This document shows positions 14,713 to 23,640 of a DNA stretch of 32,071 bases, piece after piece. The stretch spans positions 1 through 32,071 of the forward strand of contig DATJYL010000168.1 of NCBI GenBank assembly GCA_035499655.1, written 5' to 3'. Within the stretch, counting starts at the first letter, position 1. Each line of letters starts with the position of its first letter. The translations under genes and the position numbers were made by a program. The notes beneath the pieces were generated by a model, which did no database searches, was not told the origin of the DNA, and saw only the letters and a list, made by a program, of their open reading frames with translations. Source of the stretch: Pirellulales bacterium. Its GTDB lineage: Bacteria > Planctomycetota > Planctomycetia > Pirellulales > JADZDJ01.

Positions 14713-17229
14713 ATGAAAAGCTGGATGTTGCGCTTGTCGGCGCTGGCTGTGGTGGCGGGGGTAGGAACGGTGGGCATGATGTGGGCCCAACATCGTTGGG
14801 CGACGCAAGATGCGCCGCCGCCCGATTGGTCGCAACCACCGGTGAACGCGGAGGCGGTGGCGGCGCTGGACGGCAATCATACTGGCGACGATCGGTATTC
14901 GCGGCCGATTGAAGGGGGTTCCGCCGATGCGTTGTCGCCGCGCGCGACAGAACGTACGGCCACTGCGGAAAATCGAGCGCCGGTCGATCCGTTTCAAAAC
15001 ATCTCAACAACAGGGGGCGGCGAGGATCGATCGCGCGCAAACGGCCTGCGCAACGACAGCAGTGTAAACCATCCGGCCATTACCGATGAAAACGTAACGC
15101 CTGCCGGGGGCGACGGTAGCGCCGGCAGTCGAGGAACTTCTGCTGAGCCGCGACGGCTGGCCGCAGATCCCGGCGCCGCGCCGCTGGCGTCGGAATCAAC
15201 AACAACTCGCCGGGGAGGCGGGGACGATATTCCGTCGCCCAACGAAGTTGGGATTCCCGATGCGCGAAGCAACATGCCCGCGGAAGATGGCAACAATTCC
15301 GGAACGGCGAATCGGGCGAGCCTGGAGGCGAACAATCCGCCGCGCTATGTGGACAGCGCAACGCGCAAGGCGGGCGGAATTGCCGCGGCCACGGGCTCGC
15401 TGGAAAGCGTGAACGACGACCATCAAAGTGCGCCGGCAACGGCTCCTGCGGGCATTCCAGCCGGCGCTGGAAACCGCTACGGCGACGCCACGACGAGCGC
15501 CGGCGATTACCGCCGCTTGCCTGGAAATGGCGATTTGAAAAACATTGCTCCACCGGCGATTGATAACGCCGATGCAGCATTAGCGCGGACCATGCCTGGT
15601 GGGCCTGCGGCGGAAAACGGGATGCCGGCGGGTGGAATGCCCGATCGCGGTGTGCCAGCAGCAGGAATGGCGGGAGTGGGAATGGGCGGAGCAGGAACGC
15701 CGGGCAGTGGCGGATTCGGAAACGGAGCGCAGATGGCCAGCACGTCGAGCGTGGCAAATTTGTCGCAGGGGAGCGGGTTTCCGTCCACAATGGGTGGAGT
15801 GGTCGCCGCTTCGAACAGCGCCAACGTCGAAGGGTTTGGCAAGCCTGGCGATAAAAAACTGGAAGGGGCCCAAACGCCGAGTGTGACGATCCAAAAAACC
15901 GCTCCCACGGAAATTCAAGTGGGCAAAGAGGCGACCTTCGAAATTGTGGTGCGCAACACCGGTCCAGTGCAGGCCGACGATGTGCAGGTGACCGACGTGG
16001 TACCGCAAGGGACGCGGCTAATCAGCACGACGCCGCACACCAACATTGGCCCACGAGGGGAAATTGTGTGGCCGGCGGGTGATTTGAAACCCGGCGAAGA
16101 AGCCAAACTGCAAGTGCAAGTGATGCCGCTGCAGGAAGGGGAAATCGGCAGCACCGCGGTGGTGCAATTTCGATCGGAGGCTTCGGTGCGAACCATTGCG
16201 ACCAAGCCCGACCTAGTATTGGAACTTAGCGCTCCGGCGCAAGTGATGATTGGCGAAGATGAGAAAATGCAAATAAAAATCAGCAATCCAGGAACCGGAG
16301 CGGCGAGCAAAGTGGTATTGTCGGCGCGGATACCGCCTAATTTCCAGCATCCGGCGGGAAACGATTTGGAGTTTGAAATCGGACAGTTTCGACCGGGAGA
16401 AACTCGCGATTTAGATCTGGTGTTGCATGCCGTGCAAGCAGGGCCGAGTGTGATTACTTTGACCGCGCAGGGGGACGCCAATTTGCACGTGGAGAAGACC
16501 GCCAATGTGGAAGTGATTGCTCCGCGGTTGGAAGTGAAGTTGGCCGGGCCGGGGATGCGGTACTTAGATCGCCAGGCCAAATACACCGTGACGGTGGGCA
16601 ATCCGGGAACGGCGCCGGCGCGGAACATCACGCTGGTCACGCATTTACCTAAGGGATTGCAATTTGTCGAAGCCTCCGATTCCGGGCAGTACGACGCGGG
16701 CAGCGACACGGTGGCGTGGGGGTTGGATGAATTGCCGCCGGGGCAATCGGGCAATGTTACGTTGACCACCACGGCCAAAGAAGCGGGCGATCAAAAACTG
16801 CGCAGCGAGGTGAAGGCGACGGGTGGGTTAAGCGACGCCAGCGAGCAAGTGACGGTGGTCGAAGGGGTGGCAGCGGTCAACTTCACGGTGGCTCACTTGG
16901 AAGACCCGGTGGAAGTGGGGGGACAAACCACGTACGAAATACACATTGTGAATCAGGGTTCGAAAGCGGCCAATCGCTTACAAGTCATGGCGGTGCTGCC
17001 GCCGGAGATCAAACCGGTGAGCGGCGATGGCCCATCGAAGCAAACCATCGACGGACAGCGGATTGTCTTCGAACCGCTGGACCGTTTAGCGCCCAAGGCC
17101 GACGCCACTTATCGGGTGGTGGGACAGTGCTTGGCGCCGGGCGATCTGCGCGTGCAGGTGCTGCTGCAAACCGACGACATGTCGAAGCCGGTGGTCAAAG
17201 AAGACAGCACGCGGGTGTACAAGGATTAG
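14713..17229 (+). CDS. Large exported protein with disordered N-terminal half and four DUF11-like repeats
   Basis: An 838-residue protein; ATG 14713 follows AAGGA and opens a signal peptide (MKSWMLRLSALAVVAGVG). Residues 30-385 are low-complexity, rich in Gly, Ala, Asn, Pro and Arg, including a GMPAGGMPDRGVPAAGMAG-like run, and are probably disordered. From about residue 389 come four beta-sandwich repeats of about 110 residues, each opening with a pattern such as VTIQKTAPTEIQVGKEATF or LEVKLAGPGMRYLDRQAKY, followed by VxNxG and LPxGxxF/L (DUF11/CARDB-like). Such repeats are common in planctomycete surface proteins. It probably acts in the periplasm or at the cell surface as an adhesive or structural protein. 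It converges on the polysaccharide export gene 44 bases away. Confidence 0.85.
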   Translation: MKSWMLRLSALAVVAGVGTVGMMWAQHRWATQDAPPPDWSQPPVNAEAVAALDGNHTGDDRYSRPIEGGSADALSPRATERTATAENRAPVDPFQNISTTGGGEDRSRANGLRNDSSVNHPAITDENVTPAGGDGSAGSRGTSAEPRRLAADPGAAPLASESTTTRRGGGDDIPSPNEVGIPDARSNMPAEDGNNSGTANRASLEANNPPRYVDSATRKAGGIAAATGSLESVNDDHQSAPATAPAGIPAGAGNRYGDATTSAGDYRRLPGNGDLKNIAPPAIDNADAALARTMPGGPAAENGMPAGGMPDRGVPAAGMAGVGMGGAGTPGSGGFGNGAQMASTSSVANLSQGSGFPSTMGGVVAASNSANVEGFGKPGDKKLEGAQTPSVTIQKTAPTEIQVGKEATFEIVVRNTGPVQADDVQVTDVVPQGTRLISTTPHTNIGPRGEIVWPAGDLKPGEEAKLQVQVMPLQEGEIGSTAVVQFRSEASVRTIATKPDLVLELSAPAQVMIGEDEKMQIKISNPGTGAASKVVLSARIPPNFQHPAGNDLEFEIGQFRPGETRDLDLVLHAVQAGPSVITLTAQGDANLHVEKTANVEVIAPRLEVKLAGPGMRYLDRQAKYTVTVGNPGTAPARNITLVTHLPKGLQFVEASDSGQYDAGSDTVAWGLDELPPGQSGNVTLTTTAKEAGDQKLRSEVKATGGLSDASEQVTVVEGVAAVNFTVAHLEDPVEVGGQTTYEIHIVNQGSKAANRLQVMAVLPPEIKPVSGDGPSKQTIDGQRIVFEPLDRLAPKADATYRVVGQCLAPGDLRVQVLLQTDDMSKPVVKEDSTRVYKD

Positions 17230-17232
17230 CAG

Positions 17233-17247
17233 GCGGCTGGCAGCCGC
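17233..17247. terminator. Short GC hairpin between converging genes
   Basis: GCGGCT (17233-17238), GGC, AGCCGC (17242-17247), just after the DUF11-protein stop codon and 27 bases from the end of the converging export gene. There is no T-run, so termination is only suggested by position. Confidence 0.3.
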
Positions 17248-17273
17248 GCTGCCAATCGTTAATTGTGCGGTGA

Positions 17274-18659
17274 TTATGGATTGACGACGGCGGCGCCGGC
17301 ACTGAAATCGTAGAAGGTGCTAAACGGCAGCACGGAATACAGGCCGCGGGTGAAATACAAGTTCACCAAATCGTCGACCATCAAGATCGGGCTTTTCGGC
17401 ACCATGACAATGTCGCTGTCGTCGAGCCAGATTTCGCCGCAGGGACAAGGCTGATGATTGAAGAGCATCGTGCTTTGCATGTGGACGACCGTGGCCATCA
17501 GCCGCCAATCGTCGCCACGGCGAAAGATGGCAATCTCCCTTAAATTGGCCCCGATTTTCCAACTGCCCGCCAAGCTGATGGCCTGCATCAGCGTGGTGGG
17601 GCCTTCCATCGAGTAGCGCCCGGGGGTGTTCACTTCGCCAAATATGTACACATAGCGGGGAGCCCTCTGGGTGAGAATGGGCGTCACTTCAATTCCCTCG
17701 ATCCCCAGTTGATCTTTGTAGCGCAAATCGATTTCCTGCTTCAGCTCGTCAAGCGTGAGCCCTTGGGCCGGAATGTTGTTCAAGCCCGGCAGATCGATGG
17801 TGCCCTGGGGCGTGACTTTCGCCGGCCGGCCCTGGCCGCCGGAACCCGCCCGTGCATCAACCGTATTCCGCAGGTCGTCTAGTTTGGTATTCACTTTGAT
17901 CGGCGTCACGGTGATGGACGGCAGCTTGTAATACTTCGAATACAGGTTGTCCAGCTTTTCACGCAACTCCTGCACCGTGAGCTGGGCGGCACGCACCTCG
18001 CCCAACAAGCGTAGGGTAACGGTGCCATCGGGCTGAATGACCAATTCGCGGTTCAAGTTGGGATCGGTAAACGAATCGACCTGAATGACGTCGCCGACGT
18101 TCAAGCGATAAGGGTCGGTTTGGACGTCTCGAGTGATGCGGTAAATGCACTCGAGTTGATCATCCACTCGCAAGCGATAGATGGGCACATGGGGTTCGCG
18201 CCAATGGCCGACATACTCGCCCTGAGCATAGGCCTGCCAATCGATGGGCCCCATGGCTTTCCAGCCGCGGGTTTTACAGCAGCAGCCGTAGGGGCCGTTC
18301 ATGGCGCAATCGACGCCCATGATCGGACAGGGCGCGGCCGGGCCGAGCGCTTGGCAGAGTTGGATGAGGGGGTCGGAGTGAGGCGCGCGAGAGGGATGCA
18401 AATTGAAAACCCAATTCTCAATTAGAGGCGAACAGGCATTTGGCGAGGGGTTGCGTCGTAAATCGCCATTGGAAATTCCGCCTGTGGATTGCGACCAAAT
18501 TGAGATGTCACTGGAGCCGACGCGGTGCGGATTTGCTTCCATTCCCATCGAACTGATTAACCAAGCCAACACGCAGGCGGCGGCCAAGCGAGCCAAGTAA
18601 GCGGGCAGCCGCGAGGTTGAAGTCGTTCTATTGAAACGGATTGGTTCGATGAGTTTCAT
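17274..18659 (-). CDS. Polysaccharide biosynthesis/export protein (Wza-like, planctomycete form)
   Basis: A 461-residue protein starting at ATG 18659, with GAGGAG 9 bases upstream. A hydrophobic segment at about residues 24-40 suggests export. A Cys cluster (VDCAMNGPYGCCCKTRG) and the planctomycete-style WQAYAQGEYVGHWREPHVPIYRLRVDDQLE segment precede the poly-export domain: YRLNVGDVIQVDSFTDPNLNRELVIQPDGTVTLRLLGEVRAAQLTVQELREKLDNLYS. A second beta-rich region and an SLBB-like domain follow (YVYIFGEVNTPGRYSMEGPTTLMQAISLAGSWKIGANL). By family it would form an outer-membrane or periplasmic conduit for exopolysaccharide. It lies 82 bases behind the TPR lipoprotein gene in one probable operon. Wzc kinase and glycosyltransferase genes are not in the window. 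Confidence 0.88.
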   Translation of the reverse strand: MKLIEPIRFNRTTSTSRLPAYLARLAAACVLAWLISSMGMEANPHRVGSSDISIWSQSTGGISNGDLRRNPSPNACSPLIENWVFNLHPSRAPHSDPLIQLCQALGPAAPCPIMGVDCAMNGPYGCCCKTRGWKAMGPIDWQAYAQGEYVGHWREPHVPIYRLRVDDQLECIYRITRDVQTDPYRLNVGDVIQVDSFTDPNLNRELVIQPDGTVTLRLLGEVRAAQLTVQELREKLDNLYSKYYKLPSITVTPIKVNTKLDDLRNTVDARAGSGGQGRPAKVTPQGTIDLPGLNNIPAQGLTLDELKQEIDLRYKDQLGIEGIEVTPILTQRAPRYVYIFGEVNTPGRYSMEGPTTLMQAISLAGSWKIGANLREIAIFRRGDDWRLMATVVHMQSTMLFNHQPCPCGEIWLDDSDIVMVPKSPILMVDDLVNLYFTRGLYSVLPFSTFYDFSAGAAVVNP

Positions 18660-18741
18660 TACTTTGTACTCCTCAACTGCTCACCAGACTCACTCAAACG
18701 GACTGACTTGAAACGGCTTGATGGATTGGTTGAAGCAGTCC

Positions 18742-20346
18742 TTATTTCGTCCAGGGCCAAAAGCCTCCCTTGGCTTGCGGCTTGGAAGCCGTGACCGGGA
18801 CCGCGGCTGAATCTGAAGGTGAATTTGACGAGGCCGATGTATTGGACGACATCACGCTGGACAAGGCTGGTGTGGACGAGGTGTCGTGGGGGCCGCCTGC
18901 AGCCGGAGTGGGCGAATTATCGGCCACCAGCGAACTAGTGGCGGCAAACGCAGTTGGGTCGAGCCACTGAACGGGATATTTGGTTCCGGCGCTGGCGTAG
19001 CCGGCGGTTTGCAGCCGGTTCGCGGCGACTTGCGCTTGCTGGCGGGCATCTGCGGCCTTGGCGGGCTCGCCCAATTGGTCGCAGACGGCGGCCAAATTTT
19101 TCCATTCGGTGGGTCCGCCCGACATTGCCACGGCCTGTTCCAGGGTGGAGCGGGCTTCGTTGAGTTTTCCGAAATGCGCCAACAGCACGCCGAGTTCGTT
19201 GGCGGCCATGAAATTTTTGGGTTCGACCAATAAGGCGGTTTGATGAAAGACGACGGCTTTGGCCTCGGCAATTTGCACGCGCGGGCCGTGCATTTCGGCC
19301 GGAGCGGTGCAGATTTTTCCCAGTCCGAGCAAAGCCAAGGAGGCCACCGGTTGGTCAGCACCAGCGGCGGCCAACTGCTCCTGCGCATAAGAGAGATACA
19401 TCCGCTGCGCTTCCAGGGCCGTGATGTTGGACCAGGGCTGCTCTTTCAAGACCGGCGTGTGATGGGCGTCAATGATCAGACGGAAGTTGAGATCGGTTTC
19501 GAGTTGTTCATCGCGGGGGACAAAGTCGTCAACTTCTTGCATGGCGCGCAAACCTGCGCTAAGCGCCCGCACATGGGCATCGGTATTTCGCTGTGCGTCC
19601 ATGGCGGCGGCCAAGATTCGCAAAGATTCGATGAATTGCATTCGTGCGGAATACATTGCCCCACGTTCGGCCAGGCTGAATCCGCGGCGGGCGGCTTCTT
19701 CGGCTCGCCCGCTAATGGCGGCCATTTCCGGCGAAGGGGCGGTGGGCCCCCAGGGCAACATCGTGCTGGTCGCGGTAGGCTGGTTTGAAGTGTTGGGCTG
19801 TTCCGACGTGGGCGGCTGAGCGGGGTTTAATGTCGGCGCGATCGTGACGTAAAGGTGATGAGACGAAGGGTCATCGACAGGGGCAGTCGGAGATTCCTGC
19901 ATGGCCGACTTCTGTTTGCTATTTTCGGCGGCGTCGACATGGGGATCGTCCGAATCGCCATGTTTTGGATCGAGCGTTACTGAAATATCAACGGACTTGA
20001 CGGTTTCCGGCGTAGACTCCGGCGAGGGCGTTATGCTGGACTCGACATCGACCTGGTAAGCCGAGACGCGAACGGCGCGTTGGGAACCGCTTGGCCCAGC
20101 GAGCACAGCGGGCGGACAAGCCGGGGCTTTGCTCAACGGCGCAACGGCGACCGGCGCCAGTAAGCCCGGCGCACCTGACGATTGGGACATTGCACCCGAG
20201 GGCATTGTTCCCGAGGCATTACCGGTCGCGGAGGATGTGCGTTGGCAGCCGCATAATAGGGCTACGGTGAGCAGAAGCAATCGGAGCAAAGTGCGCGCGT
20301 CGAGGGCGCAAGGAACACGTTCCATCGTTCGTCCGTGAGGTAACAT
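18742..20346 (-). CDS. TPR-containing lipoprotein
   Basis: Up to 534 residues; the start is ATG 20346 or ATG 20325, neither with a strong ribosome site. A hydrophobic stretch LLRLLLLTVALLCGC ends in a lipobox (L-C-G-Cys34), predicting a lipid-anchored exported protein. Residues 40-190 are Ser/Thr/Pro-rich and probably disordered. From about 200 on the sequence is helical, with TPR-like units such as VVFHQTALLVEPKNFMAANELGVLLAHFGKLNEARSTLEQAVAMSGGPTEWKNLAAVCDQLGEPAKAADARQQ. The C-terminus is again Ser/Thr/Pro-rich, ending in FWPWTK. It precedes the Wza-like gene, a pairing also expected in planctomycete polysaccharide loci, and may be an assembly or scaffold protein for export. Confidence 0.8.
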   Translation of the reverse strand: MLPHGRTMERVPCALDARTLLRLLLLTVALLCGCQRTSSATGNASGTMPSGAMSQSSGAPGLLAPVAVAPLSKAPACPPAVLAGPSGSQRAVRVSAYQVDVESSITPSPESTPETVKSVDISVTLDPKHGDSDDPHVDAAENSKQKSAMQESPTAPVDDPSSHHLYVTIAPTLNPAQPPTSEQPNTSNQPTATSTMLPWGPTAPSPEMAAISGRAEEAARRGFSLAERGAMYSARMQFIESLRILAAAMDAQRNTDAHVRALSAGLRAMQEVDDFVPRDEQLETDLNFRLIIDAHHTPVLKEQPWSNITALEAQRMYLSYAQEQLAAAGADQPVASLALLGLGKICTAPAEMHGPRVQIAEAKAVVFHQTALLVEPKNFMAANELGVLLAHFGKLNEARSTLEQAVAMSGGPTEWKNLAAVCDQLGEPAKAADARQQAQVAANRLQTAGYASAGTKYPVQWLDPTAFAATSSLVADNSPTPAAGGPHDTSSTPALSSVMSSNTSASSNSPSDSAAVPVTASKPQAKGGFWPWTK

Positions 20347-20665
20347 CCGTGTTTATGGGTCAATGCGCAGCAAACGTGACGGTGGTAAAGCGCCTAATCC
20401 ACCGTTTGCCGTCTTCCGTCGTCCAGCCAGGGTCATTTAATGGCTAAGACCTTCATGGTCCGCAGCCGAAAGTGAATCGTGGAAATGGCTTTATTTCACG
20501 AATCGACCGACGGTAGCGGTTGGATTGAGCAATCCAGCGGAATCGCGCCAGGTGGAACGTACGGGCTCCCGGACAGCCGACACAGTCCGATTTGCTTATG
20601 ATCGAAGGATCGCAGACAGGACGTGAACGGATGGTTTTGCCCAAAGGGAACAGGAGGCATAAACC
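20347..20665. other. Intergenic leader region of the TPR/export operon
   Basis: 319 bases with no convincing gene. An imperfect inverted repeat pairs GCAAACGTGACGGTGG (20370-20385) with CCACCGTTTGC (20399-20409), 24 bases upstream of the ATG at 20346, so it could form a leader hairpin in the mRNA. A 6-bp palindrome GGATTGAGCAATCC lies at 20522-20535. No clear -35/-10 pair was found. Confidence 0.45.
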
Positions 20666-21556
20666 TTACTGTTTTACAGCCGGGGCGAGTTTTCCGGCCG
20701 CATTTAAACCGGCGGCGGTCCAGGCCTGGGTAAGCCGTTCGCCGGCGGTGCGGACAATTTGTTCCCGCTTCATCCCCTTCACGTGCTGCGAGGCCACCGC
20801 CGGCGTAATGGGTCCGTCATAACCCAGCTCAGCCAACTGCACCAACACGGGGGGCAGTTCGATGGCGCCGGTTTCTGCCACCATCAGCCGATCGTTTTTA
20901 TCGCAATCGGGAGCGGGCTTGTCGGCTGGCGCGTCGGAGACAATCACGTTTATGATTTTATCGGCCCCCAGTTTGTGAATATCAGAAAAACTGCCGCCGG
21001 CGACATGTAATTCGAACAAATCGGCGACAATACCAACATTGCCCGCGCGAATCATTCCCACCAAGGTGACCAGGGCATCGAAGGAGTGAATGAATTGAAA
21101 AGCGCGATCCTTGCGTAAATCGGGGTCGGAGTAGAATTCCAAGCCCAATTTCATGTGCCGGGGGGCTAAGAGCTCTCCGATTTCGGCGAGACGGCGGCGG
21201 TGAAATTCGAAGTTTTCGTGATAGGGGCGCAAATCGTTTGCCGGCGCCACGGTGGTTATGGCGCGTGACAGGCCCAACTCGGCGGCCAACGAGAGCAGTT
21301 CCTCGGCGGCGGCACGGCTGGATTGATAAGCTTCGTCGTCTTCGTCCCACACCAAGGGCAAACGAAACGTTCCCAGCTTCAGGCGGGCACTGTCGATCAG
21401 CCGCCTCGCATGGGGCAAACCATAGGTTTTTACGGATTGTTGAAACTCGGTTAGGTCGAGATCGATGCCTTTGAAACCGTAAGACAACGACAGTTCGATG
21501 ATTTCGCTTTGCCGACCGGTAATGCACAACGCGGCCGGACTCAAATTCCGAAACAT
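20666..21556 (-). CDS. Sugar phosphate isomerase/epimerase-type TIM-barrel protein
   Basis: A 296-residue protein; ATG 21556 follows GAGG and starts the conserved part (MFRNLSPAALCITGRQSEIIELSLSYGFKGIDLDLTEF), which is the opening of xylose-isomerase-like TIM barrels. Further blocks: GTFRLPLVWDEDDEAYQSSRAAAEELLSLAAELGLSRAITTVAPAN, MKLGLEFYSDPDLRK (catalytic-type Glu), VGIVADLFELHVAGG, and ELPPVLVQLAELGYDGPITPAV, matching the sequence of barrel strands. The family holds isomerases, epimerases and endonuclease IV-like proteins that use a metal. The substrate is unknown. There is no signal peptide, so it is cytoplasmic. It may belong to sugar or uronate catabolism given its pectinesterase neighbour. 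Confidence 0.82.
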   Translation of the reverse strand: MFRNLSPAALCITGRQSEIIELSLSYGFKGIDLDLTEFQQSVKTYGLPHARRLIDSARLKLGTFRLPLVWDEDDEAYQSSRAAAEELLSLAAELGLSRAITTVAPANDLRPYHENFEFHRRRLAEIGELLAPRHMKLGLEFYSDPDLRKDRAFQFIHSFDALVTLVGMIRAGNVGIVADLFELHVAGGSFSDIHKLGADKIINVIVSDAPADKPAPDCDKNDRLMVAETGAIELPPVLVQLAELGYDGPITPAVASQHVKGMKREQIVRTAGERLTQAWTAAGLNAAGKLAPAVKQ

Positions 21557-22225
21557 GCAACTTGCCTCTTTAAGATTCCAGTACACCCCTGAGGTAGCAA
21601 AGGCCTTGAACTCATGGCGGCCCACCGCGGCGTTTGCCAGGAAGCAACTGATTATCGCAAAACGTTGGCCAAAATTGAAGGGGCACTCTTGAGCGGGTGG
21701 TGGGACAATTTTAAGCAGTGAGGCAATTGCTGCCGCCTAAACGCGGCAATGTGCCGATTGTCCCAGGACGTAATCTGCGGCAGTAGAGCCTAACCGTGGC
21801 ACCGAACATCCATGTATTGCAGCCGCCCACTTTGTCGTACACGCCGGTAAGTCCCCGAGTTTCGTTCAATTTTGCGGTTGGTTTGGGGCTGGACCTCGTT
21901 GCCGCGGTAGTCGTCATGGCCGTGGGCGAACAGCGGCGTCGCGAGCACCTTGCCCGTGAATCGTCTCAGCGAGCCAGCATTACCAACGGCAGCAGCCGAA
22001 CGTTACACGCCGTGGGCGCAACGAACGGTGAAGGAGGAGAGCACAATGATAGTTTGGATGTGGACTTGGCGCGCACCCATATCGTGCAGCACCCTAAGTA
22101 ATTTGTGAATTTACGCCCGGACGCGCAGACCATTTGAATGGCAGGCCGTGTGGAAGTTTGGGCGCAAACTACTTCAGCTAAAATGTGATCGTTCCAGCAA
22201 GCCGCTGCATCGGCATCGGCGCCTT
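21557..22225. other. Decayed non-coding region
   Basis: About 670 bases without an intact gene. It holds a small inverted-repeat element (21701-21765). On the minus strand, broken protein-like stretches appear in shifting frames (for example LTGVYDKVGGCNTWMFGATVRLYC), suggesting remnants of a former gene, but I cannot assign them. Together with the GH29-like fragment at 22226 the region looks like a gene graveyard. Confidence 0.45.
21701..21765. repeat. Inverted-repeat element with GGTGGTGGGACAA end
   Basis: TGGGACAAT (21701-21709) faces ATTGTCCCA (21757-21765), and the interior holds a second stem (TTGCTGCCGC with GCGGCAA). The left end, GGGTGGTGGGACAA, matches the left arm of the element at 23719-23798, so the two probably belong to one repeat family. 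Confidence 0.55.
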
Positions 22226-22340
22226 TCAAGCCCGGCTTTTCCCTGCGGGCATGGCCAAGAGTCCCCTGTGCATACACACGCCGAACTTCGCATCCTGCCA
22301 CCTCTGCATGTCCGCGGGTTTAAGCAGCAGCGGCTTGAAG
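22226..22340 (-). pseudogene. GH29 fucosidase-like N-terminal remnant
   Basis: Just after the pectinesterase stop codon, a different minus frame reads KPADMQRWQDAKFGVCMHRG then LLAMPAGKS before a TGA at 22226. This resembles the GH29 signature WxxAKFGxFIHWGLYSxPAG seen intact in the fucosidase at 10389, but with the substitutions F to C, I to M and W to R at conserved positions, and no start codon of its own. The downstream sequence is not recognisable. I read it as a decayed fragment; a chance match cannot be excluded. Confidence 0.45.
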
Positions 22341-22349
22341 CTGTAATGA

Positions 22350-23351
22350 TCACTGCATAACTGGGTTCCAATGATCGGAGCCGCCCAGAATTTTTTCAAT
22401 GGTGTACTCCGCCGCTTCTGCGTCCGTAAGTTGTTTGGTCCAGGCGGCGCGCTTTTCTGGGTTGGCGCCCGGGCCTGTGCTTTGATACTCGGCGTAGCGG
22501 GCGGTTTTTTCGTTCTCGGCGCGGCCCCAATTATTCCAACCCTCGGGCTTAATATGGTCGTCCATTTGACAGTGGATATAAGCCACGCTTGCATACGGTC
22601 GCCAAGGCCGGCCGAGATCGGCAAACTTGTTTGGTTTTTTTGGCGGCTCCGAAGTTGTCGTGTCGCCCTCGGGGGGCGTCCAAGGAATGTTGTCCCCCGT
22701 GAGCTGGCAATTTATAAAGACAAAGCCGTACAGATGATCTTGCGGGGTGCTGGCCGCGGTAACGTGTCCACCATTGCGGCTGTGGATTTCGCAGCGATCG
22801 AACACGGCGGTGGCAGAGCCATAAATAAAATCCACCCGGCCTGCGATATAACAGTTTTGGAAATACTGCCGTCCGCTGTTCACCATCAGCGTATCTTGCC
22901 AACCCACAATGCGGCAGTTTTTGAAAACCGCGCGATCCGCATCGACCCGCAGCGCCAACGCCTGCCCATGGTCGCCCGACGTGTTTTGAAAAGTGAGATT
23001 TTCGGCGGTAAAGCCATCGCCCAGAATCTGCACGCCGGGATTGAATCCGTCGGCGCCCGGGGCGATGGGATCTTTCACGTTGTGCGGCCAAGTGAGCAGC
23101 GTGGTGGCAGCATCTTCCCCCACAAATCCAAAGTTCGGTTTATCCTTTGGAACAATCATTTGCCCTTCATACGTGCCGGGCTTGATACGAATTACAGTGC
23201 GATCCGCTGTATTTTCGGGCGCCGCGGCCACGGCTTCCTGCGGAGTCTTAAAATCGCCGCTGCCGTCGCTGGCAACGCTGAACGTTTTCGTCGCTGCCTG
23301 GGCAGGGAAGGCGGACAACAGCACTATCACGATGGTGATACTAGATTTCAT
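22350..23351 (-). CDS. Secreted pectinesterase (CE8)
   Basis: A 333-residue enzyme starting at ATG 23351, chosen because it opens a signal peptide (MKSSITIVIVLLSAFPAQA); an upstream in-frame ATG at 23414 would bury that peptide. There is no clear Shine-Dalgarno sequence. It removes methyl esters from pectin. The right-handed beta-helix hallmarks are all present: GDGFTAENLTFQNTSGDHGQALALRV (Gln130), GWQDTLMV (Gln152-Asp153), YIAGRVDFIYGSATAVF (Asp174, nucleophile) and LGRPWRPYASVAYIHC (Arg248, Trp250). Length is normal for a single-domain bacterial enzyme. It lies 49 bases behind a small secreted protein gene, probably one transcription unit with a palindromic site in front. Confidence 0.93.
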   Translation of the reverse strand: MKSSITIVIVLLSAFPAQAATKTFSVASDGSGDFKTPQEAVAAAPENTADRTVIRIKPGTYEGQMIVPKDKPNFGFVGEDAATTLLTWPHNVKDPIAPGADGFNPGVQILGDGFTAENLTFQNTSGDHGQALALRVDADRAVFKNCRIVGWQDTLMVNSGRQYFQNCYIAGRVDFIYGSATAVFDRCEIHSRNGGHVTAASTPQDHLYGFVFINCQLTGDNIPWTPPEGDTTTSEPPKKPNKFADLGRPWRPYASVAYIHCQMDDHIKPEGWNNWGRAENEKTARYAEYQSTGPGANPEKRAAWTKQLTDAEAAEYTIEKILGGSDHWNPVMQ

Positions 23352-23400
23352 GAATCGAATGCATTTTTTGCCGCGCGGAATTGGATACCAAGCAGCAATT

Positions 23401-23619
23401 CTAATCGCCTTCATGTGTAGTCGCAGCGTCTGGCCCATGCGGAAGTTTAATGTATGGCGCCAATTTGGGAATGGTTTTGGCGAGGTCTTCGGCGACAAGC
23501 TGGCCAATCATCTTAGGGGATAGGCCATCCGCAGCCCGCACCAGTAGACTGGGGAACGCAACGGCAAATAACGCCGCGATAGTTGCCGCACAGAATCTAG
23601 AACCCGTACCTTTTCGCAT
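23401..23619 (-). CDS. Small secreted protein of unknown function upstream of pectinesterase
   Basis: A 72-residue product starting at ATG 23619 with GGAGCG 7 bases upstream; an in-frame ATG at 23658 lies inside the 28-bp palindrome and is disfavoured. Residues 1-29 form a signal peptide (RFCAATIAALFAVAFPSLLVRA). The mature part is short: DGLSPKMIGQLVAEDLAKTIPKLAPYIKL followed by a polar tail. It may be the remnant of a larger protein or a genuine small exported protein. No family is recognised; linkage to pectinesterase is by position only. Confidence 0.5.
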   Translation of the reverse strand: MRKGTGSRFCAATIAALFAVAFPSLLVRAADGLSPKMIGQLVAEDLAKTIPKLAPYIKLPHGPDAATTHEGD

Positions 23620-23640
23620 GCGACGCGCTCCAGTTGAATT

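Noticed and set aside
15915-16778. Minus-strand open frame of 287 codons rich in Thr, Ser and Cys
   Set aside because: Antisense to the DUF11 repeats; explained by the repetitive coding sequence on the other strand.
22371-23420. Plus-strand open frame of 349 codons
   Set aside because: Antisense to the pectinesterase, whose active-site motifs are complete; no protein-like pattern of its own.
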